DNA from: Streptomyces yatensis
GTDB taxonomy: Bacteria > Actinomycetota > Actinomycetes > Streptomycetales > Streptomycetaceae
Direction of reading: 5' to 3'
Length of the DNA: 64,000 bases
Assembly: GCF_018069625.1 (NCBI RefSeq)
Contig: NZ_CP072941.1
Location: forward strand, 2,914,001 to 2,978,000
Shown piece after piece: positions 42,169-51,397 of this stretch; within the stretch, counting starts at the first letter, position 1; the number at the start of each line of letters is the position of its first letter. The notes under the pieces are model-generated. The model was not told where the DNA came from, ran no database searches, and saw nothing but the letters and a program-made list of their open reading frames with translations. The position numbers were made by a program, and so were the translations under genes.

Positions 42169-42771
42169 TCAGGCGCGCCACCCCGGGTCGCGGCCGCTCA
42201 AGGCGATCGCGCGGTCCAGCGGAGGCGCGTCGGCCGGGACGGGGATCCTGGGGCCGAACAGCTCCTGGGGGCGCTCCTCGTCCGGGACCGCCGACAGCCA
42301 TCCGATGACGGCCTCGGCGCTGCGAGCATCGCAGTCGTAGGGCTGGCCGGTGGCGCGGGCCAGGTCCCAGCCGTGGATCAGCAGCTCGTCCAGCGCCACG
42401 ACGCCCATCATCTGGGCGGGCATGGTGACGCCCCCGGCCACCGTGGTGCCCTGCCAGGCGGACGGCTCGCGCCAGGCCGCGGCCATCGCCTCGAGCCGGC
42501 GCGGCAGCTCCTGCCGCCACTCGGGGTCAAGCCGGTCCGCCGCCCCCTCCCCGGGGGCGGGGTCGTCCGGGCCCGCCGCGGCCGTGGTCTTCTCCGCCGC
42601 CTGGCGCATGCCAATGGCGAGCCCCATGAAGTGGTCGAGCAGATCTCCCACGGAGTAGGTGCCACACGGTGTGGGCGCGCCGAGCTGCTCGTCAGAGACG
42701 CCGCTGAGCAGCGCCGTCACCCGCTGGGCGGTGGGTCCGAAATCGATCATGGTGGTCTGTTCATCGGTCAC
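42169..42771 (-). CDS. TIGR03086-family metal-binding protein (DinB/mycothiol-type)
   Basis: A 200-aa four-helix DinB-like protein. Landmarks are the N-terminal TPCGTYSVGDLLDHFMGL with the first metal His, and later DELLIHGWDLARATGQ with the second. Relatives include mycothiol-dependent maleylpyruvate isomerases, so a mycothiol-linked transfer or detoxification role is plausible in this genus. GTG 42771 follows a GGAG site. It is convergent with the kinase gene, 9 nt away. Confidence 0.88.
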   Translation of the reverse strand: MTDEQTTMIDFGPTAQRVTALLSGVSDEQLGAPTPCGTYSVGDLLDHFMGLAIGMRQAAEKTTAAAGPDDPAPGEGAADRLDPEWRQELPRRLEAMAAAWREPSAWQGTTVAGGVTMPAQMMGVVALDELLIHGWDLARATGQPYDCDARSAEAVIGWLSAVPDEERPQELFGPRIPVPADAPPLDRAIALSGRDPGWRA

Positions 42772-42904
42772 GGTCGTCTTCTCCTCGCTCGAGTCCGTGG
42801 TCCGTCCCCCTTACCCGTACGGACCGCACCGCCGTCGGAAACTCATCGGTGCGGCGCGCTCCGATATTCGCCCGGTGGTCGCTCACCCCAGCCCCGGTGG
42901 GCCA

Positions 42905-43627
42905 CTACCCCACCACCGCCCCCGCCTCCCGCAGGGGCCAGCCGGCGTCCACGACCGCGTCCGGGGTGCCCTTGCGGCGCAGCCACGACTGGAAGTCGGC
43001 CGCCCAGCCCGCGTACCACCCCACCTGCTTGCGGTGGAGGTCCCACAGCTCGAGCCCGGCGACCTCGCGGTGGCGCTCGGCGAGCGCGCAGGCGACCCGC
43101 ACCGCCGCCAGCGCGTCCGCACCGGCGTCATGGGCGCGGTCGTGCACCACCCCGTACTCCCCGCAGACGGCCTCCAGCGTGCGCTTGCCCTTGCGATAGC
43201 GGTCGACGGCTCGGTCTATCGTGTACGGATCCACCACGGGGCCGGTCTCCGCGCCCTCCAGCCGCTCGCTCAGCGGGCGCAGCCCGTGCCGCCCCAACTC
43301 GGCGGCGAGCAGGCTGAGATCGAACGCCGCGTTGTACGCCACCACCGGGGCGCCGGCGCGCCAGTGGGCCACCAGCACCTCGGCGACCTCCTCGACCACC
43401 TCACGCGCGGGCCGGCCCTCCGCCGCCGCCCGCTCATTGGTGATCCCGTGCACCGCCACGGCGCCGTCGGGGATGGGCACTTGAGGATCGGCCAGCCACT
43501 CGCGCCGCCCTATCGGCTCCCCGTCCCTCACCTCGACCACGGCCGCCGTCACGATCCGTGACGTCCGCGGATCGGTGCCCGTCGTCTCCAGATCGAATCC
43601 GATCAGCAGCCCCCGATGCCAGCCCAT
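42905..43627 (-). CDS. DEDDh 3'-5' exonuclease (DnaQ-like)
   Basis: A 240-aa exonuclease of the RNase T/DNA polymerase III epsilon fold. Exo I is GFDLETTG (Asp, Glu), exo II is AYNAAFDLSLL (Asp), exo III is HDAGADALAAVRV (His, Asp). It processes single-stranded DNA or RNA 3' ends; as a free-standing protein its target is unknown. ATG 43627 has GGGAGGGG nearby. Single gene, divergent from the GntR/ABC pair. Confidence 0.92.
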   Translation of the reverse strand: MGWHRGLLIGFDLETTGTDPRTSRIVTAAVVEVRDGEPIGRREWLADPQVPIPDGAVAVHGITNERAAAEGRPAREVVEEVAEVLVAHWRAGAPVVAYNAAFDLSLLAAELGRHGLRPLSERLEGAETGPVVDPYTIDRAVDRYRKGKRTLEAVCGEYGVVHDRAHDAGADALAAVRVACALAERHREVAGLELWDLHRKQVGWYAGWAADFQSWLRRKGTPDAVVDAGWPLREAGAVVG

Positions 43628-43768
43628 GACCGCCCCTCCCTTTGTCGTACTTCCCCCAGGTGTGCACCACCTTCCCACGCACCACTGACAACGACCGGTG
43701 AAGGACCTCCGGGGCCGCGGGCCCGACGAGCCGCAACCCCGCGAGCCACCACCCGGTGCCCCACGACA

Positions 43769-43790
43769 AGTCCTCAGACGTCTGAGGACT
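43769..43790. promoter_or_regulatory. 22-bp perfect palindrome upstream of GntR gene
   Basis: A perfect dyad with half-site AGTCCTCAGAC and its exact complement lies 56 nt before the GntR-family start and 141 nt from the exonuclease start. FadR-type regulators bind such dyads, so this is probably the autoregulatory operator. Confidence 0.7.
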
Positions 43791-43846
43791 CTGTGTTAAA
43801 GTCCCGCCGTCCTCGGAAGATCGTTCGGGAAGGAAGGCGCGGCGCG

Positions 43847-44554
43847 GTGGCGGAGACGGCACGGTTGCGGCACGGGCCCGTGGTGCCGCGGGTCGAGAGC
43901 GCCCTGCGCGCGATGCTCGCGGAGGGCCGGTGGCGGCCCGGTGAGCGGCTGCCCAACGAGGTGGCGCTCGCCGCCGAACTGGGCGTGGGCCGCTCCTCGG
44001 TGCGGGAGGCCGTGCGGCTGCTGGCCCATGACGGGCTGGTGGAGGTGCGCCATGGTTCGGGCACCTACGCAGCCGAGCCCCCGACCCCCGCCGCGGAGGG
44101 CGATATGCGGCGGCTGTTGCGCCGGGCCCGGCTGCGCGAGGTGTACGAGGTGCGCCGCGCCCTGGAAGTGGAGGCCGCCCGGCTGGCCGCCGGGCGCCTG
44201 CGCCCCGAGGACATCGGGCGGCTGCGGGACCGTCTCGCGCTGCGCGAGGAGCGGGCCGGAGGCGATCCGGCCGCCTTCGTGGACGCCGATCTGGCCTTCC
44301 ACCGGGCCGTGGTGGAGCTGTCCGGGAACGCCGTGCTGCTCGGCCTGTTCACCTCCGTCCTGCCGGTGCTGCGCGCCGCGCTGGTGGAGATGGTCAGCTA
44401 CGAGACGGCACTGCCCGATGTGTCGTGCGCCCACGCCGAGCTGCTGGACGGGCTGGCGCGCGGGGACGCCGACGCCGCGATCGCGGCCACGGTCTCCCAT
44501 CTCGAGGCCGTCATGGAACTGTTCGACAGCGAAAAGGAGGTGGCGGCCCCGTGA
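43847..44554 (+). CDS. GntR-family regulator, FCD type
   Basis: A 235-aa FadR/LldR-like regulator. The winged helix is LPNEVALAAELGVGRSSVREAVRLLAHDGLVEVRHGSGTY, followed by an FCD domain with VYEVRRALEVEAARLAA, DADLAFHRAVVELSGN (D-x3-H) and SCAHAELLDGL (His). The ligand is unknown. GTG 43847 has AAGGAAGG 9 nt upstream. It overlaps the ABC ATPase gene by GTGA, so the two are co-expressed and probably functionally linked. Confidence 0.9.
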   Translation: MAETARLRHGPVVPRVESALRAMLAEGRWRPGERLPNEVALAAELGVGRSSVREAVRLLAHDGLVEVRHGSGTYAAEPPTPAAEGDMRRLLRRARLREVYEVRRALEVEAARLAAGRLRPEDIGRLRDRLALREERAGGDPAAFVDADLAFHRAVVELSGNAVLLGLFTSVLPVLRAALVEMVSYETALPDVSCAHAELLDGLARGDADAAIAATVSHLEAVMELFDSEKEVAAP

Positions 44555-45399
44555 CCGCCCCGGCCGTCCCCGTACTCAGGCTGCGCGATGTGGATGTGGT
44601 GCGCGACGGCACCCCGCTGCTGCGCTCGATCTCGCTCACCGTCCACCAGGGGGAGCACTGGGCGCTGCTCGGCTCCAACGGCGCGGGCAAGTCCACCCTG
44701 CTGAGCCTCGCGGGCGCGCTGGTGCACCCGACGCACGGCACGGTGGAGGTCCTCGGGCGCACGCTGGGGCGGGTGGATCTGCGGGAGCTGCGGTCGTTCG
44801 TGGGCCATGTCGATCCCCGGCATCCGCTGCGCTCCCCGCTGCGGGTGCGGGACGTGGTGCTCACCGGGCTGACCAACACCGTGGAGCCGGTCCCCCGACG
44901 CCACTCCACTCCCGAGCAGCGGGAGCGGGCCGACCGGCTGCTGACCACCCTCGGCATGGGCGGGAAGCTGGACGCGCGCTGGCCGACCCTGTCGCAGGGC
45001 CAGCGCGGCCGGGTGCTGATCGCCCGGGCGCTGATGCCCCTCCCCCGGCTGCTGCTGCTCGACGAACCGGCCACCGGCCTGGACCTGGCCGCCCGTGAAC
45101 AGCTGCTGGAGAGCCTGGACACCCTGCGCCGGGAACACCCCGAGCTGGCCACCGTCCTGGTGACCCATCACCTGGAGGAGCTGCCCGCCAGCACCACCCA
45201 CGCGATGCTGCTGCGGGAGGGCGAAGTGCTGAGCGCGGGGGAGGTCGACGCGGTCCTGACCACCGACGCCATCAGCAAGTGCTTCGACCACCCGGTGCAC
45301 ATCAGCCGCACCGACGGCCGCTGGGCCGCCCGGGCGCTACGGCCGCCGTACCAGGGCGCGGACCATCCGGCTCATCACAGCGGACCGTCCGGCTCATAA
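44551..45399 (+). CDS. ABC transporter ATP-binding protein (YlmA/ModF-like)
   Basis: A 282-aa ATPase. Walker A is LLGSNGAGKSTLL, signature LSQGQRGRVLIARAL, Walker B RLLLLDEPATGLDL; the switch His is in LVTHHLEELP. No permease gene lies next to it, and the sequence resembles the stand-alone YlmA/ModF branch, so it may energise a distant permease or not be a transporter at all. GTG start overlaps the regulator stop, with AGGAGG upstream. Confidence 0.88.
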   Translation: MTAPAVPVLRLRDVDVVRDGTPLLRSISLTVHQGEHWALLGSNGAGKSTLLSLAGALVHPTHGTVEVLGRTLGRVDLRELRSFVGHVDPRHPLRSPLRVRDVVLTGLTNTVEPVPRRHSTPEQRERADRLLTTLGMGGKLDARWPTLSQGQRGRVLIARALMPLPRLLLLDEPATGLDLAAREQLLESLDTLRREHPELATVLVTHHLEELPASTTHAMLLREGEVLSAGEVDAVLTTDAISKCFDHPVHISRTDGRWAARALRPPYQGADHPAHHSGPSGS

Positions 45400-45405
45400 C
45401 AGCGG

Positions 45406-46653
45406 TCAGGACACCGGCCGGGAGTCCGCCCAGACGCTCTCGAACTCCTCGCGGTAGGTGCCGAAGAGCCCGCCCTCGCCCTCTTGGGCCCCGCCCTCGC
45501 GGACGACGTCGCTGCCCCGCCCGCCGCCGCGCAGCACGAGGACCGGGGCCTCCATGCCCCGGGCCTTGCGCAGATACGGCTGGACGACCGCGAGGCCGTC
45601 CGCGCCGTCGCCGTTGACCAGGTAGGCGGTGAAGCGGGGGGTCTCGTCGAAGACATGGATCTCGAACGCGTCCGGGTCCCGCAGCCGGGCGCGCACCCGC
45701 CGCATATGGAGGATGTTCATCTCCACCGAGCGGCTCATCTCGCCCTTCTTCAGGCCGAGTTCGCGCTCCCGCCGCCGTACCGCGCTGCTCGCCGGGTTGA
45801 GGAAGAGCAGCCGGGCCCGGCAGCCGGATTCGGCCAGCCGGACCAGCCGGCGGCCCGAGTAGTTCTGGACCAGGAGGTTGAGCCCGATGCCGACGGCGTC
45901 GAGCCGGCGGGCGTTGCCGAAGAGGTCCTCGGCGGGGAGCTGGCGCTGCAGCCGCACCCGGTCGGGATGGACGCCCACGACGTCGGCGTAGCGGTCGCCG
46001 ACGAGGTCCTCGACGGCGTCGATGGGCAGCCGGTCGGCGGAGGGGGAGCCGGTGCCGCTGCCGAGGATCTCCAGCAGCCGGGCGGAGGCGCGCTCGGCCT
46101 GGGCGAGGACGGTCACGGACAGGGCGCGGTTGCGGGAGACGACATTGCGGGCGACCTCCAGCTCGTCCAGGGCCAGCTCGACCTCGCGGCGGTCGTCGAG
46201 GTACGGCTCGAAGCACGGCCAGTGCTGGACGAGGAGTTCCCGCAGCTGCGGCAGGGTCAGGAAGCTGACGACATTGTCGTCGGCCGGGTCGAGCAGATAG
46301 CCCTTGCGCCGGCTCACCTCCCGGACCGCGACCGCCCGCTGCACCCATTCCTGCCCGGCGGGGCCGGCGGCGGCGATGACCCAGTCCTCGCCGTGGACCG
46401 GTTCGTAGATGGGCCGCAGTACGGCGTTGACGACCGCGCGCAGCCGCTGTTCCACGAGGTTGAGCCAGATATAGGCCCGCCCGGCCCGGCGTGCGCGTGT
46501 GCGCACCTCGCTCCAGGCGTCGGCGCCCCAGTCCAGTTCCGCTCCGATCTCCATCGGCCGCACCAGGGACACTGCGCCGGGAGGTGCGTCGGTGGAGCCG
46601 TCACCCCCGGGACCTCCGTCACCGGGGGGCAGCTCCAGCCCGCCCGAGCTCAC
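45406..46653 (-). CDS. SAV2148-family HEPN domain protein
   Basis: A 415-aa actinobacterial protein of the SAV2148 HEPN family; function unknown. The N-terminal region (WSEVRTRARRAGRAYIWLNLVEQRLRAVVN) is helical, as in HEPN/Swt1-like domains. The middle carries RRLDAVGIGLNLLVQNYSGRRLVRL and RARLLFLNPASSAVRRRERE, and the end has FEIHVFDETPRFTAYLVNG. I do not see a clear R-x4-6-H ribonuclease motif. GTG 46653. It lies downstream of the amine-oxidase genes on the same strand with an 89-nt gap. Confidence 0.85.
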   Translation of the reverse strand: MSSGGLELPPGDGGPGGDGSTDAPPGAVSLVRPMEIGAELDWGADAWSEVRTRARRAGRAYIWLNLVEQRLRAVVNAVLRPIYEPVHGEDWVIAAAGPAGQEWVQRAVAVREVSRRKGYLLDPADDNVVSFLTLPQLRELLVQHWPCFEPYLDDRREVELALDELEVARNVVSRNRALSVTVLAQAERASARLLEILGSGTGSPSADRLPIDAVEDLVGDRYADVVGVHPDRVRLQRQLPAEDLFGNARRLDAVGIGLNLLVQNYSGRRLVRLAESGCRARLLFLNPASSAVRRRERELGLKKGEMSRSVEMNILHMRRVRARLRDPDAFEIHVFDETPRFTAYLVNGDGADGLAVVQPYLRKARGMEAPVLVLRGGGRGSDVVREGGAQEGEGGLFGTYREEFESVWADSRPVS

Positions 46654-46742
46654 CTGTGCACCGCCTTCCGCCCCCGTCCAACGATCACCGCAGACTACTG
46701 CGCTGGCGGGGGCGGTGCGACACTCAGGTCCTGCCTATCGGG

Positions 46743-48074
46743 TCAACGTTCCTCTTCTGTATGGCCGTTGTGTCCGGACAGTGCAGGAGGCGTGAGGGGA
46801 TTCATAGCGGTGACGTCGCGCGGGGAGAGCTGGAAGCCCTGCCAGTGCAGCGGCATGGGCTCCTGGTCCTCATCCCGGGCGATGTGATGGAACCCGATGT
46901 TGACCCATACGATCGGGTGTTTGAGGGTCTGGCCATTGACCCACTTGTCGACGCTCTTGCCCGCACCGGCGCCGCAGTTGCGCAGATTGTTGCTGGCGAA
47001 CTGCTCACACTTCTTGTACTCGGTGAAGTAGACGTCGTGCTTGGTGAAACTACGGCCCTGGTACTTGGTGGTGTGGCCGGGGACGATCTCGTAGCTGCGC
47101 GGATGGCCGTCCTTGTTCTTGCCCGTGGAGCTGACCACGCGCCACCAACGGGCCGGTGCCGCGTCGCCCGCCAGCTCCTTGGTGACCTTGGTGCGGGTGG
47201 TCTTGGTCTTCGGGATCCGCCCCGAGGTCGCGGTGGTCTTCGAGTCGTACTGCTCGACCTTGCTCTTGGACGAGCCGTCGAGCCCGAAGTTCAGCCGCCA
47301 GAAGACGTTGTGGGCGTGGCTGGTGGCGTAGTCCTTGGCGCCCTTGCCGAGGGGCCAGCCGCGGCCGTCGCCCGCGTCGTAGTCCATCGGGGAGAGCGTG
47401 CCGGTGGCGCCGACCTGCATGGTCATGGTGCCGTCACCGGCGAACCGCCACTCGGTGATGTACTCGTACCAGCCGACCTGGTTGACGGTGTAGACCAGCA
47501 GGTCCTTGCCCTGCAGCTGGTAGACCTTGTTGTCCTCGCCGGCTCCGAAGCCCCCCGTGCCCATGCGGTAGGCGTGGCCGCGGGCCCGGGTGGTGGCGCA
47601 CAGGCCCTTCACATTCGGATGCTCGGGGTCCCAGGCGTCGGGCACCCGCACGGTCTTGATGGTGCCGCCGGGGCATTCGGCCGGGTCGAGCTGCTGCAGC
47701 CCCTGGGCGAAGCCCTGCCCGGTGAGGTCGTCGTACTCATTGCTGCCGTCGTCGTACGGCACATGGATCTGGCCCAGCTTGGCCGAGGTCAGCACCTTGA
47801 TCGGGGCGCTTTCGCCCTTGGGCTGGTACGAGACCTTGTCGAGCACCAGACCGGCGTTGCTCTCGTAGTGCCAGCACATCCGCCAGGTGGTGCCGCCGTC
47901 CAGCTTCTGCTCGATTCTGTACGGGGCGCTGCAATCCGCCGCGGCCGGGCTCTGCGGGGCCGCCTGGGCGGTGCCGACCGGCCCGGCGGCGACCGCCACG
48001 GTGCCGAGCAGCGCCGAGGCGCCGATGGCCGCCGCGACCCGGGCACGGGCGCGGCGGAGCCTGCTTTCAGGCAT
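46743..48074 (-). CDS. Secreted copper amine oxidase catalytic domain, stand-alone, with altered TPQ motif
   Basis: 443 aa, far shorter than full copper amine oxidases (~640 aa). A signal peptide (VAAAIGASALLGTVAVAAGPVGTAQA) precedes a region matching only the catalytic beta-sandwich. Copper ligands are HAH (253, 255) in SHAHNVFWRLNFGLDG and HH (396-397) in GFHHIARDEDQEPMPLHW. The topaquinone tyrosine is Y203, but the consensus N-Y-D/E reads W202-Y203-E204. The substrate-base region HVPYDDGSNEYDD has candidate Asp residues. The missing N-terminal domains appear to be encoded by the gene just upstream. ATG 48074 with AGGAG 7 nt before it. Confidence 0.8.
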   Translation of the reverse strand: MPESRLRRARARVAAAIGASALLGTVAVAAGPVGTAQAAPQSPAAADCSAPYRIEQKLDGGTTWRMCWHYESNAGLVLDKVSYQPKGESAPIKVLTSAKLGQIHVPYDDGSNEYDDLTGQGFAQGLQQLDPAECPGGTIKTVRVPDAWDPEHPNVKGLCATTRARGHAYRMGTGGFGAGEDNKVYQLQGKDLLVYTVNQVGWYEYITEWRFAGDGTMTMQVGATGTLSPMDYDAGDGRGWPLGKGAKDYATSHAHNVFWRLNFGLDGSSKSKVEQYDSKTTATSGRIPKTKTTRTKVTKELAGDAAPARWWRVVSSTGKNKDGHPRSYEIVPGHTTKYQGRSFTKHDVYFTEYKKCEQFASNNLRNCGAGAGKSVDKWVNGQTLKHPIVWVNIGFHHIARDEDQEPMPLHWQGFQLSPRDVTAMNPLTPPALSGHNGHTEEER

Positions 48075-48139
48075 GGAAGGACTCCTGTGATGAAGGTGAG
48101 GCATAGGGATGTGCGCTGTGCCGGTGCCTGGCACCCGGC

Positions 48140-48943
48140 TCAGGTCAGCTTGGCGACCTTGCGGGCGCTCAGGTCGATCACCATCTGCCGGGTGTCGATC
48201 CACGGGCCGTTCACCACCCGGGTGAACAGCCGTACGCAGCGGTGCGCGCCGCAGTCCCCGACCGAGGCCGGACCGGGGTTGCCCTCGCCCGCGCGGTAGA
48301 CGAAGCCGGTGACGGTCAGCTGGTCCGGGCGGGTCAGCGCCTTGCCGGTGGCGTCCTTGAAGTCCTTCTTCAGCCCCTCGCCCAGCTTGTCGTCCATCAG
48401 CAGCCGCGCGGCCTCCATCACCTCGTCGCGGTTGGGCGGCGGCTGGACCCCGTGCTGGGTGTCGGTGGCGGTCACCTTGCCGCTGCCGAGGTCGACCGTC
48501 TTGGTGACGTAGGTGTCGTCCTTGTAGTCGTAGTACGTCACCTCGGCGCGGCGCGGCGCGTCGGCGGCCCCCACCTCGTCGGGGCCGAGCTCCGCGAGGT
48601 CGGTGGAGAGCCGCTCGGGGCCCTTGGCGCCCTTGACGTCCTCGCTGCTCAGCCGGAAGCCGCCGCCGCCCGTGAGGGCCTGGGCGCGCTTCATCTCATC
48701 GTCGGTCAGTGGATCGCGGCCGGTGCCGGTGCGGCCCTGCTCGGGCGCGTCCTCCACCACACCGGGCAGCTGCCGGGCCGCCTGGCCCTGTTCCGCCGCC
48801 GAGCCCTGGGGTCCCCCACCCGAGCTCTCTTTGCCGGAGGCGCTCCCCGGGAGCGTCACCCCGATCATGACCGCCGTGGCCGTGGCGGCCACGGCGGCGC
48901 CGGCCACCACCTTGCCCAGGTGGCGGTGCATCAGCTTGCGCAC
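48140..48943 (-). CDS. Secreted protein resembling copper amine oxidase N-terminal domains
   Basis: About 267 aa with a signal anchor (KVVAGAAVAATATAVMIGVTLPGSASG) and a polar linker. The C-terminal half looks like the amine-oxidase N2/N3 cystatin-like domains: RRAEVTYYDYKDDTYVTKTVDLGSGKV, then QPPPNRDEVMEAARLL, then RLFTRVVNGPWIDTRQMVIDL. It lies 65 nt upstream of the catalytic-domain gene on the same strand, so the two probably form one enzyme in two chains. The start is uncertain: GTG 48943, TTG 48955 and ATG 48931 are all possible. It has no copper ligands of its own. Confidence 0.65.
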   Translation of the reverse strand: MRKLMHRHLGKVVAGAAVAATATAVMIGVTLPGSASGKESSGGGPQGSAAEQGQAARQLPGVVEDAPEQGRTGTGRDPLTDDEMKRAQALTGGGGFRLSSEDVKGAKGPERLSTDLAELGPDEVGAADAPRRAEVTYYDYKDDTYVTKTVDLGSGKVTATDTQHGVQPPPNRDEVMEAARLLMDDKLGEGLKKDFKDATGKALTRPDQLTVTGFVYRAGEGNPGPASVGDCGAHRCVRLFTRVVNGPWIDTRQMVIDLSARKVAKLT

Positions 48944-49175
48944 ATCCTCCCCCAATCCCCCCTGTCATCACATCGGACCGCATAGCGGGATACGCGTACG
49001 CGGAGGTCACCCGGTAGGACGAACCGATATGGCCGTAGGTTGCCTCCCTTTTGAGGAAGTTCTGTTGAAAGGGCGGATGGGTCGGGCCAGTTGGGAAAGG
49101 ATGCAGGGTCGGTCAGGTTCCGTCCGGTGCCCGGGGTGCTCGCGGTCCCCGGAGAAGAAGTGGAAGAGTCGACGT

Positions 49176-51320
49176 ATGCAGGTCTGGCCGGGGCAGGCTT
49201 ACCCCCTTGGCGCCACGTACGACGGCGCCGGAACCAACTTCGCGGTGTTCTCCGAGGCCGCCGTCCGTATCGAGCTGTGCCTCCTGCACGACGACGGCTC
49301 GGAGACGGCGGTCGAGCTGCGGGAGTCCGACGCGTTCGTACGCCACGCCTATCTGCCGGGGATCATGCCGGGGCAGCGCTACGGCTTCCGGGCCCACGGC
49401 CCGTACGAGCCGGAGGCCGGCCACCGCTGCAATTCCGCCAAGCTGCTGCTGGATCCGTACGCCAAGGCGCTCAGCGGGCGGATCGACTGGGGCGAGGAGG
49501 TCTACGGCTACCACTTCGGGCGGCCCGACAAGCGCAATGACCTCGACTCCGCCCCGCACACCATGGCGTCCGTCGTGGTCAATCCGTACTTCGACTGGGG
49601 GGACGACCGCCCGCCGCGCACCGACTACCACCGCACGGTCATCTACGAGGCCCACGTCAAGGGGCTGACCATGCGCCACCCCCGGCTGCCCGAGGAGCTG
49701 CGCGGGACGTACGCGGCGCTGGCCCATCCGGCGATCATCGAACATCTGACGGAGCTGGGCGTCACCACGCTGGAACTGATGCCGGTGCACCAGTTCGTCC
49801 ACGACCACCGGCTGGCCGACGCGGGCCTTGCCAACTACTGGGGCTACAACACCATCGGCTTCTTCGCCCCGCACAACGCCTACGCCTCCTGGGGTGACCG
49901 GGGCCAGCAGGTGCTGGAGTTCAAATCGGCCGTCCGGGCGCTGCACCAGGCGGGCATCGAGGTCATCCTGGACGTGGTCTACAACCACACGGCCGAGGGC
50001 AACCACCTGGGCCCCACGCTCTCCTTCCGGGGCCTGGACAACGCCTCGTACTACCGGCTGACCGAGGACCGCCGGTACTACATGGACACCACCGGCACCG
50101 GGAACTCCCTGCTGATGCGCTCCCCGCACGTACTGCAGCTGATCATGGACTCGCTGCGCTACTGGGTGACCGAGATGCATGTGGACGGCTTCCGCTTCGA
50201 TCTGGCGGCGACGCTGGCCCGGCAGTTCCACGAGGTGGACCGGCTCTCCTCGTTCTTCGACCTGGTCCAGCAGGATCCGGTGGTGAGCCAGGTGAAGCTG
50301 ATCGCCGAGCCCTGGGACGTCGGCGAGGGCGGCTACCAGGTCGGCAACTTCCCACCCCTGTGGACCGAATGGAACGGCAAGTTCCGGGACACCGTGCGGG
50401 ATCTGTGGCGCGGCGAGCCGAGGACACTCGCCGAGTTCGCCTCCCGGCTGACCGGCTCCTCCGACCTCTACCAGGGCGACGGGCGGCGCCCGCTGGCCTC
50501 GGTCAACTTCGTCACCTGCCATGACGGCTTCACCCTGCGCGACCTGGTGAGCTACGACGAGAAGCACAACGAGGCCAACGGCGAGTCCAACCAGGACGGC
50601 GAGAGCTACAACCGCTCCTGGAACTGCGGGGTCGAGGGCGAGACCGACGACCCGGCGGTGCGGACGCTGCGCGAGCGCCAGATGCGCAACTTCGTCGCGA
50701 CCCTGATGCTCTCCCAGGGCGTGCCGATGCTCAGCCACGGCGATGAGTTCGGGCGCACCCAGGGCGGCAACAACAACGCGTACTGCCAGGACAACGAGGT
50801 CTCCTGGGTGCGGTGGCCGGATCACGTCAAGGGGCAGGACGGCGAGTGGGAGGACCGCTCGGCGCTGGAACTGCTGCGCTTCACCCGCTCGCTGGTGTGG
50901 CTGCGCCGCGACCATCCGGTCTTCCGGCGCCGCCGCTTCTTCCACGGACGGCCGGTGGAGGGCACCCATGACGAGCTGTCCGACATCGCCTGGTTCACCC
51001 ATGAGGGCGAGGAGATGATCCCGCGCGACTGGCAGGCGGCGCATGCCAAGTCCCTCGCGGTCTTCCTCAACGGCAGCGCGATCTCCGAACCGGGGGTGCG
51101 CGGTGAGCGGATCACCGATGACTCGTTCCTGCTGCTGTTCAACGCCCACCATGAGCCGCTGGACTTCGTCGTCCCCATCGACCACGGCAAGCAGTGGCAG
51201 GTCATCGTGGACACGGCGGTGCCGGCGGGCGTGGAGCCGGGCAGCGGGACGAAGGTGGCGGCGGGCGATGTGCTGACCCTGGTGGACCGCAGCCTGATGG
51301 TGCTGCAGCGGCCTGCTTAG
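49176..51320 (+). CDS. glgX: Glycogen debranching enzyme GlgX (TreX type)
   Basis: A 714-aa GH13 isoamylase that removes alpha-1,6 branches from glycogen limit chains. An N-terminal CBM48-like fold (TYDGAGTNFAVFSEAA) precedes the barrel. The nucleophile is in DGFRFDLA, the acid/base in LIAEPWDVGEGGYQ, and the third carboxylate in FVTCHDGFTLRDLVSY. ATG 49176 has GGAAGAG 7 nt upstream. It is the first of three glycogen-to-trehalose genes in this stretch (treY follows). Confidence 0.95.
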   Translation: MQVWPGQAYPLGATYDGAGTNFAVFSEAAVRIELCLLHDDGSETAVELRESDAFVRHAYLPGIMPGQRYGFRAHGPYEPEAGHRCNSAKLLLDPYAKALSGRIDWGEEVYGYHFGRPDKRNDLDSAPHTMASVVVNPYFDWGDDRPPRTDYHRTVIYEAHVKGLTMRHPRLPEELRGTYAALAHPAIIEHLTELGVTTLELMPVHQFVHDHRLADAGLANYWGYNTIGFFAPHNAYASWGDRGQQVLEFKSAVRALHQAGIEVILDVVYNHTAEGNHLGPTLSFRGLDNASYYRLTEDRRYYMDTTGTGNSLLMRSPHVLQLIMDSLRYWVTEMHVDGFRFDLAATLARQFHEVDRLSSFFDLVQQDPVVSQVKLIAEPWDVGEGGYQVGNFPPLWTEWNGKFRDTVRDLWRGEPRTLAEFASRLTGSSDLYQGDGRRPLASVNFVTCHDGFTLRDLVSYDEKHNEANGESNQDGESYNRSWNCGVEGETDDPAVRTLRERQMRNFVATLMLSQGVPMLSHGDEFGRTQGGNNNAYCQDNEVSWVRWPDHVKGQDGEWEDRSALELLRFTRSLVWLRRDHPVFRRRRFFHGRPVEGTHDELSDIAWFTHEGEEMIPRDWQAAHAKSLAVFLNGSAISEPGVRGERITDDSFLLLFNAHHEPLDFVVPIDHGKQWQVIVDTAVPAGVEPGSGTKVAAGDVLTLVDRSLMVLQRPA

Positions 51321-51397
51321 ATCCGGGGCCCGTCTGCGGGGTGTCCGGCGGACGACCACGCGGCGGAGCCGCATGGTCCGCCCCTCCCCTGGGCCCC

